Shown here: in pieces, positions 13,301-18,464 of the stretch
Position numbering within the stretch: the stretch's first letter is position 1
Layout: every line of letters begins with the position of its first letter
Assembly: GCA_045595365.1 (NCBI GenBank)
Contig: JAZOAI010000032.1
Location: forward strand, 1-18,464
DNA from: SIG480 sp045595365
GTDB taxonomy: Bacteria; Bacillota; Clostridia; Oscillospirales; JAAYXM01
DNA: 18,464 nt
Direction: 5' to 3'
Program-made: the position numbers and the translations under genes
The notes under the pieces: model-generated
What the model saw: only the letters and a program-made list of their open reading frames with translations
Databases searched by the model: none
What the model was told of the DNA's origin: nothing

Positions 13301-15771
13301 ACTCCGAGCTTTGAACGGCGAAGTTCTTCGTTCTCTGAGAAGTTGTTTGTCGGAACGTGACCCGGAATCGGCATAATGCGCTGGTGGATTGCATCGATGA
13401 TCCAATCAGCCTGCGGGAAGAAGTCTGCATCAAGCTCGTAGCACGGTGTGATCCAGTTGCGTGCGCCGACTGTAGCAACAGGTGCATCGAGGTAATCGAA
13501 GCAGGTTTCTGTGATTGTCTGAGCCATATCCTTGATGATAGAGCCGCGAGCGCAAGCGTCACTTGCGATAACGAGCTTGCCGGTCTTCTTGACAGACTCG
13601 ATAACCTTGTCGTAGTTAAACGGAACGATTGAGCGTGCATCGATAACCTCAGCAGAGATGTTGTACTTCTCCTTGAGAATCTTAGCTGCATCAAGAGCGC
13701 GGTAAAGAGTTGCACCGATTGTGAGGATTGTAACATCACTACCGACAACCTTGACATCCGGCTCACCAATCGGAATTTCGTAGTAACCTTCCGGAACTCC
13801 GCCTTCGTGGAACTGCTCGCCGACGTCGTAGATTCTCTGGCTCTCGAAGAAGATAACGGGGTCTGTTCCGTTAAGAGCAGCGTTCATAAGACCCTTTGCA
13901 TCATACGGAGTTGTCGGGAATACGCACTTAAGACCCGGAACATGAGCGATCATAGATGTCCAGTCCTGTGAGTGCTGTGCGCCGTACTTCGAACCGACGG
14001 AGATACGGAGAACAACCGGCATTTTGAGGATTCCTGCACTCATTGACTGCCATTTTGCAAGCTGGTTGAATACTTCGTCGCCTGCACGGCCGAGGAAGTC
14101 ACAGTACATAAGCTCAACGATTGCGCGGCCGCCGCTCATAGCGTAACCTACTGCGCTACCGACGATAGCAGCTTCGGAAATCGGAGAGTTGAAGAAGCGG
14201 TGGTACGGGATAGCTTCTGTAAGGCCGCGGTAAACTGCGAATGCGCCACCCCAGTCACGGTTGTCTTCACCGTATGCAACTAAAGTCGGATCCTCATAGA
14301 ACTTATCGATAATAGCTTCAAAGAGACCGTCACGAAGCTGGTAAACCTTGTTCTTTGAAACAGGCTTGCCGTTTGCATCGAATGCGAAACGCTCTTTCTT
14401 TGCAATCTGCATAACGCGCGGGTTCTCTTCCTTCGGCATGAGAACATCAGGCTTTCTGTCTTCCATCTTCTCTACCTTGAGATTTGAGAACATAAGCTTT
14501 TCAAGCATATCCGGCTCTTTCTTAAGATCCATACGCGGAGAAACGCTTTCATCAACAGCGAGAGCGCAAGCGCGAGTGATGAGGTCCTTGACATCAGCGA
14601 GGATAGCATCAAACTCTTCGCGGGTTGCAATCTTAGCATCGATAAGCTTTGCGCTGTATGCTTTGAGAACATCCTGCTCAATCCAAGCATCGATTTCTTC
14701 CTGAGTACGATAGCTTGAAGCATCAGACGGAGAGTGACCTGTGACGCGGTATGTAAGAACATCGAGAAGAACAGGGCCGTCGCCGTTCTCGAGGATTTCC
14801 TTCTTTCTGCGCATTGCATCAATAACTGCAAGCGGGTTGTAACCGTCAACACGCTCTGCGTGCATCTGTGTCGGGCTAAAGCCTGCACCGAGGCGAGCCG
14901 GCATACCGTATGCCATTGTCTCACCGAATGTCTGGCCACCCATACCGTACATATTGTCGAAGATGTTGAAGAGAACCGGGAGACCACTGTTGTGACTTTC
15001 ATCCCAGAGCTGTCTGATCTGATCCATTCCGGCCATATTAAGAGCTTCAAGAACAGGGCCGCATCCGAGAGAAGCGTCACCGATGTTACATACGACAATA
15101 CCCTTCTTCTCGTTTACCTTCTTGAAGAGTGAGCTACCGAGTGCGATTGTAGCAGAACCACCAACGATAGCATTGTTCGGATAAATGCCGAACGGAGTGA
15201 AGAATGCGTGCATTGAGCCGCCAAGGCCGCGGTTGAAGCCTGTTGTGCGAGCAAAGATTTCAGCAAGAGCGCCGTAGATGAGGAAGTCGATAGCAAGGGA
15301 CTTGATATCCTTCTTATCGTACTTTCTGCCTTCAACAACACGGAGAATGTCGCCATCGAAGAATTCTGACATAATCTTATAGAGTTCATCTTCTGAAAGC
15401 TTCTCGATGCATGAAAGACCCTTCGCAAGGATTTCACCGTGGCTTCTGTGTGAACCGAAGATGTAGTCGTCAACTCCGAGGAGATATGCCTGACCTACAG
15501 CGGAAGCTTCCTGACCTGTTGAAAGGTGAGCAGGGCCGGGGTTTGAATAGTCAACGCCGTTGTAGTGGTTTGTTGTTTTGATCTGGTAGAGCATTGTCTC
15601 AAACTCACGAACGATTGCCATATCGCGGAAAATGCGCATGAAATCAGCCTTTGTGTAGATTTTGCTCTCCTCTTTGATTGTTTTGTTGTACTGGTTTACC
15701 GGAATGTCAGTAAAGCTTATAAAGCTGCTCTTTCTGACTTCATTCGGATCAAGAAATTGTGACTTAGGCAT
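13297..15771 (-). CDS. Fused alpha-beta E1 component of a 2-oxoacid dehydrogenase complex (TPP-dependent)
   Basis: One 824-residue chain carries both E1 subunits. The alpha part (about 40-400) has GPAHLSTGQEA, SHRSHGE (H108, H111), GLGGSMH and the TPP motif starting GD231 and ending N273 in IFDNMYG. It also has the loop TGHSPSDASSYR. The beta part (about 475-800) has NSPISEAAIVGSAVGYAM and GAQHSQ, whose H600 is the expected catalytic histidine. Extra residues (about 120-177) between LAKG and GFNRGLGGSMH are absent from ordinary E1 alpha. The enzyme decarboxylates a 2-oxoacid and reductively acylates the E2 lipoyl arm. Pyruvate, a branched-chain 2-oxoacid or acetoin are possible substrates, and the sequence alone does not settle which. 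An AGAGAGG site precedes the ATG, and 18 bases separate it from the E3 stop. Confidence 0.9.
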   Translation of the reverse strand: MPKSQFLDPNEVRKSSFISFTDIPVNQYNKTIKEESKIYTKADFMRIFRDMAIVREFETMLYQIKTTNHYNGVDYSNPGPAHLSTGQEASAVGQAYLLGVDDYIFGSHRSHGEILAKGLSCIEKLSEDELYKIMSEFFDGDILRVVEGRKYDKKDIKSLAIDFLIYGALAEIFARTTGFNRGLGGSMHAFFTPFGIYPNNAIVGGSATIALGSSLFKKVNEKKGIVVCNIGDASLGCGPVLEALNMAGMDQIRQLWDESHNSGLPVLFNIFDNMYGMGGQTFGETMAYGMPARLGAGFSPTQMHAERVDGYNPLAVIDAMRRKKEILENGDGPVLLDVLTYRVTGHSPSDASSYRTQEEIDAWIEQDVLKAYSAKLIDAKIATREEFDAILADVKDLITRACALAVDESVSPRMDLKKEPDMLEKLMFSNLKVEKMEDRKPDVLMPKEENPRVMQIAKKERFAFDANGKPVSKNKVYQLRDGLFEAIIDKFYEDPTLVAYGEDNRDWGGAFAVYRGLTEAIPYHRFFNSPISEAAIVGSAVGYAMSGGRAIVELMYCDFLGRAGDEVFNQLAKWQSMSAGILKMPVVLRISVGSKYGAQHSQDWTSMIAHVPGLKCVFPTTPYDAKGLMNAALNGTDPVIFFESQRIYDVGEQFHEGGVPEGYYEIPIGEPDVKVVGSDVTILTIGATLYRALDAAKILKEKYNISAEVIDARSIVPFNYDKVIESVKKTGKLVIASDACARGSIIKDMAQTITETCFDYLDAPVATVGARNWITPCYELDADFFPQADWIIDAIHQRIMPIPGHVPTNNFSENEELRRSKLGV

Positions 15772-15789
15772 TTTGTTTTCCTCTCTTTC

Positions 15790-17151
15790 TTATTTCATTT
15801 TAAATACTGCTTCACGTACTATTTCACAAACTGTCGGATGCGGGAAAACGAATTCCTTCACATCGGAAATACGCATCTCACACTCAACCATCATAGCTGC
15901 TGAGAAGATAATCTCAGAAGCGTATGTGCCTATCATATGAACACCGATGATCTTGCCCGTCTTTTCATCTGCAAGAACCTTGCAGATTCCGTCATACTCA
16001 GTGTTTTCAGCCATATAGCGGCCGCTGTACATCATGCTGACGGTTGACTTCTTGTAAGCGATGCCCTTTGCTTTTGCGCTTTCTTCCGTCTCACCGACGC
16101 TTGCAACCTCGGGGTTGGTGTAGATAACTGCCGGGATTGCGTTGTAGCGCATACGGTCACGCTTGCCTGTCATATGGTTGATGCAGACCTCTGCTTCGCG
16201 GTATGCCGTGTGTGCAAGCATTGACTTTCCGTTGACGTCACCTGCGGCATAAACGCCCGGAACGTTTGTTCTTCCGAAGTCGTCTGTAACGATTGCGCCG
16301 CGGTTTGTTTCGACTCCGATTGTCTCAAGGCCGATGTTTGCAGTCTCAGCACGGCGGCCGATTGAAACGAGAACTTTGTCTACGTTGAGAGTTGTTGTCT
16401 TGCCGTCTTTTTCGAATTCGACTGTTCCCTCACCAAAGCCGGTAACCTTTGCGCCGAGTTCGAAGGTGATGCCCTTTGCGGTGTAGTTTTTGAGAAGGAT
16501 TGAAGAAATTTCAGCATCTGTCGGGCCTGCAATCTTCGGCATCATTTCGATAACCGTGACCTTGACACCGATTGAGTTGAAGTATGAAGCCATTTCAAGG
16601 CCGATGACACCGCCGCCGATAACTGCAAGAGTCTTCGGAACTTCTTCCATATCGAGGATTTCGCGGTTTGTCATACCAAAACCTGAAGCGATAGCTTCGC
16701 GCAATCCCGGAATCGGAGGAACAACAGCAGAAGAGCCGGTTGTTATGAGAAGCTTCTTACCGGAGTAAACCTCGCCGCCGGCGCTGACATCAAAGCCCTC
16801 GCCCTTTCCGACGATTTTGCCTTCAGCTTCAACTACCTTAACCTTGCCTGCGCGGAGTGCTGCTGCGATACCGGAAACGAGCTTTGAGCGAACATCGTTC
16901 TTGCGGGCAACAACTGCCTTGTGGTCAATCTTTATGTCACTTGCAGTTACACCGAATGCTGCGCCGTGAACTGTGTGGTCATAAATCTTCGCGGAATTCA
17001 AAAATGTTTTTGTAGGAATGCAGCCTTCATTGAGGCAAACACCGCCGAGGAAGCGCTTTTCAATAAGACAAACGCTCATCCCCTCAGCTGCTGCGCGCTC
17101 TGCTGCAAGGTAACCTGCAGGGCCGCCGCCGAGTATAACCAAATCATACAT
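15790..17151 (-). CDS. lpdA: Dihydrolipoamide dehydrogenase (E3)
   Basis: This 453-residue FAD enzyme reoxidises the E2 dihydrolipoyl arm and reduces NAD. Motifs in order are FAD-binding GGGPAG (8-13), redox disulfide CLNEGC (C39, C44), NAD-binding GGGVIG (179-184), the second FAD motif GVYAAGDVNG and the C-terminal active-site pair H438/E443 in HPTVCE. Length is normal and there is no N-terminal lipoyl domain. I start it at ATG 17151, nine bases after AGGAGA (17161-17166). A TTG three codons upstream is too close to that site. The gene follows E2 by 34 bases and precedes E1 by 18. Confidence 0.95.
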   Translation of the reverse strand: MYDLVILGGGPAGYLAAERAAAEGMSVCLIEKRFLGGVCLNEGCIPTKTFLNSAKIYDHTVHGAAFGVTASDIKIDHKAVVARKNDVRSKLVSGIAAALRAGKVKVVEAEGKIVGKGEGFDVSAGGEVYSGKKLLITTGSSAVVPPIPGLREAIASGFGMTNREILDMEEVPKTLAVIGGGVIGLEMASYFNSIGVKVTVIEMMPKIAGPTDAEISSILLKNYTAKGITFELGAKVTGFGEGTVEFEKDGKTTTLNVDKVLVSIGRRAETANIGLETIGVETNRGAIVTDDFGRTNVPGVYAAGDVNGKSMLAHTAYREAEVCINHMTGKRDRMRYNAIPAVIYTNPEVASVGETEESAKAKGIAYKKSTVSMMYSGRYMAENTEYDGICKVLADEKTGKIIGVHMIGTYASEIIFSAAMMVECEMRISDVKEFVFPHPTVCEIVREAVFKMK

Positions 17152-17185
17152 TGGTAACAATCTCCTTTTATTTTAAATTATGTAA

Positions 17186-18464
17186 TTATGCACCGAGAAG
17201 CATCTCGAAGTTTTCAAGCGCCTCGCAAAGATCCTTTAAGAACTTCGCAGCAGGTGCGCCGTCAACCGCTCTGTGGTCAAACGTGAGCGAGAGGCCCATC
17301 GCCTGATATGTCTTAATCTCTCCGTTTACTACGCGGATCTTTGTTTCTGTTCCGCAGACACCGAGGATTGCAGTCTGAGGCGGGTTGATAACCGGAGTGA
17401 AGCTCTCGATTCCGAGGCTGCCGAGGTTTGTGATGGTGAAGCTTGCACCCTTGAGAAGGTCAGGGCTACATGCACCGTCACGGCACATACCCGTAACACG
17501 CTTTGACTCAGCAGAGATTTCCTTCAGGGACATATTGTTTGCATTGAACACTGTCGGAACCATAAGCCCGCGAGCTGTGTCACAAGCAACACCAAGGTGA
17601 ACGTTGTTAAAGAGACGCATCTTGTTATCAATAAGGTGAGCATTGATATCTCTGTGCTTTAAGATAACGCGTGAAACTGCATAGAGAATCATATCGTTGA
17701 GTGTGACCTTCTCCATTCCGAAAGCTTCGCCCTTTGCCTTCAATATCTTGCGGTAGTTAAGGATTGAAGTCGCATCAAATGAAGTGTTGAGCGTAAGCTG
17801 TGCCATCTCTGTGAGAGAAGCGGACATTGACTTTGCAATAACCTTGCGGATATTTGTCATCGGGACTTCTTCGTAATCTGCAACCGGAGCCGCAGCTGCA
17901 ACAGGTGTTGCCGGAGCTTCAGCAGCCGGAGCAGTTGCACCGGATGCAAGGTCAGCAGTTGTGACTCGTCCGCCAAGGCCTGTTCCGACAAGGCCCTTAC
18001 CGAGAGCATCGGCTGCAGCAGGAGTAACTACCTTACCCTCAGAAATGAGCTTCTCAACGTCTCTCTCGATAATTCTGCCGTTCGGGCCTGTGGGAGCTGC
18101 AAGAGAAATATCAGCAAATGTCTTTTCAGCAAGATTCTTCGCACGCGGAGAAATCTTGATGTCGCCACCTGTTGCAGTTGAAACAGGAGCTGCAACGGGC
18201 GCTGCGACAGGAGCTGCCGCCGCAACAGGAGCAGCTGCGGGTGCCGCTTCTTCTACTGCGCCACCCGGAGCAAAAGCTTCAGGATGTGCGCCATCTTCGC
18301 CGATAACACATACATTGAGGAGACATTCGACATCGTCGCCCTCTTCAAAGAAGATTGCAAGCATCTTTCCCGAGACCTTTGAAACCTCGTCAAAGCTTGC
18401 CTTGTCTGTTTCGTAGGAGAAGAGCGTGTCGCCCTCTGCGACCATATCCCCTACCTTCTTATGC
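17186..18464 (-). CDS. Dihydrolipoamide acyltransferase (E2), 5' end outside window
   Basis: The visible 425 residues lack the N-terminus; the frame stays open to the right edge, and an in-frame ATG at 18445 lies inside the lipoyl domain, so it is not the start. Order: partial lipoyl domain with ETDKAS (lipoyl lysine at visible residue 21), Ala-Pro-rich linker (about 68-98) and a peripheral subunit-binding domain (about 103-141). A second shorter PSBD-like stretch follows (about 147-174, VGTGLGGRVTTADL), then another Ala-Pro linker. The catalytic domain (about 196-425) contains DHRAVDG with H397 and D401. The protein forms the core of the complex and transfers the acyl group to CoA. It is the first visible gene of the operon; its promoter is outside the window. 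Confidence 0.93.
   Translation of the reverse strand, partial: HKKVGDMVAEGDTLFSYETDKASFDEVSKVSGKMLAIFFEEGDDVECLLNVCVIGEDGAHPEAFAPGGAVEEAAPAAAPVAAAAPVAAPVAAPVSTATGGDIKISPRAKNLAEKTFADISLAAPTGPNGRIIERDVEKLISEGKVVTPAAADALGKGLVGTGLGGRVTTADLASGATAPAAEAPATPVAAAAPVADYEEVPMTNIRKVIAKSMSASLTEMAQLTLNTSFDATSILNYRKILKAKGEAFGMEKVTLNDMILYAVSRVILKHRDINAHLIDNKMRLFNNVHLGVACDTARGLMVPTVFNANNMSLKEISAESKRVTGMCRDGACSPDLLKGASFTITNLGSLGIESFTPVINPPQTAILGVCGTETKIRVVNGEIKTYQAMGLSLTFDHRAVDGAPAAKFLKDLCEALENFEMLLGA

Noticed and set aside
13301..13405. Longer N-terminus for lipoate-protein ligase
   Set aside because: The extra 35 residues lie entirely inside the E1 gene and resemble no LplA. ATG at 13300 gives the normal family N-terminus and an ATGA overlap.

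Overview
The window looks like chromosomal DNA from a low-to-mid GC Gram-positive anaerobe of the class Clostridia, probably a gut or rumen commensal. This is inferred from an IreB-family protein, strong AGGAGG-type ribosome binding sites, near-consensus SigA promoters, U-tract hairpin terminators, a CCA-encoding tRNA operon, and a very large secreted polysaccharide-lyase-like protein next to an AraC regulator. I assign no genus.

Layout. (1) 1-7440, minus: the first 2480 residues of a giant secreted heparinase II/III-like protein. It runs off the left edge and carries five diverged copies of a beta-sandwich-like module ahead of the catalytic region. (2) 7622-8464, minus: an AraC-family regulator with its own promoter and terminator. 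(3) 8768-8974, minus: a 68-residue BFD-like [2Fe-2S] protein. (4) 9045-9754: no genes, but three tandem copies of an unusual non-coding element. Each copy has a shared leader, short separators alternating with small hairpins, and a right half built as the reverse complement of the left half. The separator word differs in each copy, and the left and right versions change together. This is the most interesting part of the window. (5) 9756-10188, minus: a five-tRNA operon (Val-Asp-Phe-Gly-Cys) with a perfect consensus promoter. (6) 10465-11062, plus: ireB and an unrecognised 99-residue protein, ending in a strong terminator shared with the convergent operon. (7) 11114-18464, minus: a 2-oxoacid dehydrogenase operon in transcription order E2 (5' end outside the window), E3, fused E1 alpha-beta, lipoate-protein ligase and mannitol-1-phosphate 5-dehydrogenase.

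How the genes work together. The E2/E3/E1 set forms a lipoyl-dependent dehydrogenase complex, most likely acting on pyruvate or a related 2-oxoacid. LplA attaches scavenged lipoate to E2, and its start codon overlaps the E1 stop. MtlD follows 15 bases after lplA and could link NADH from the complex to mannitol-1-phosphate/fructose-6-phosphate interconversion. The lyase and AraC regulator look like a small polysaccharide-use locus.
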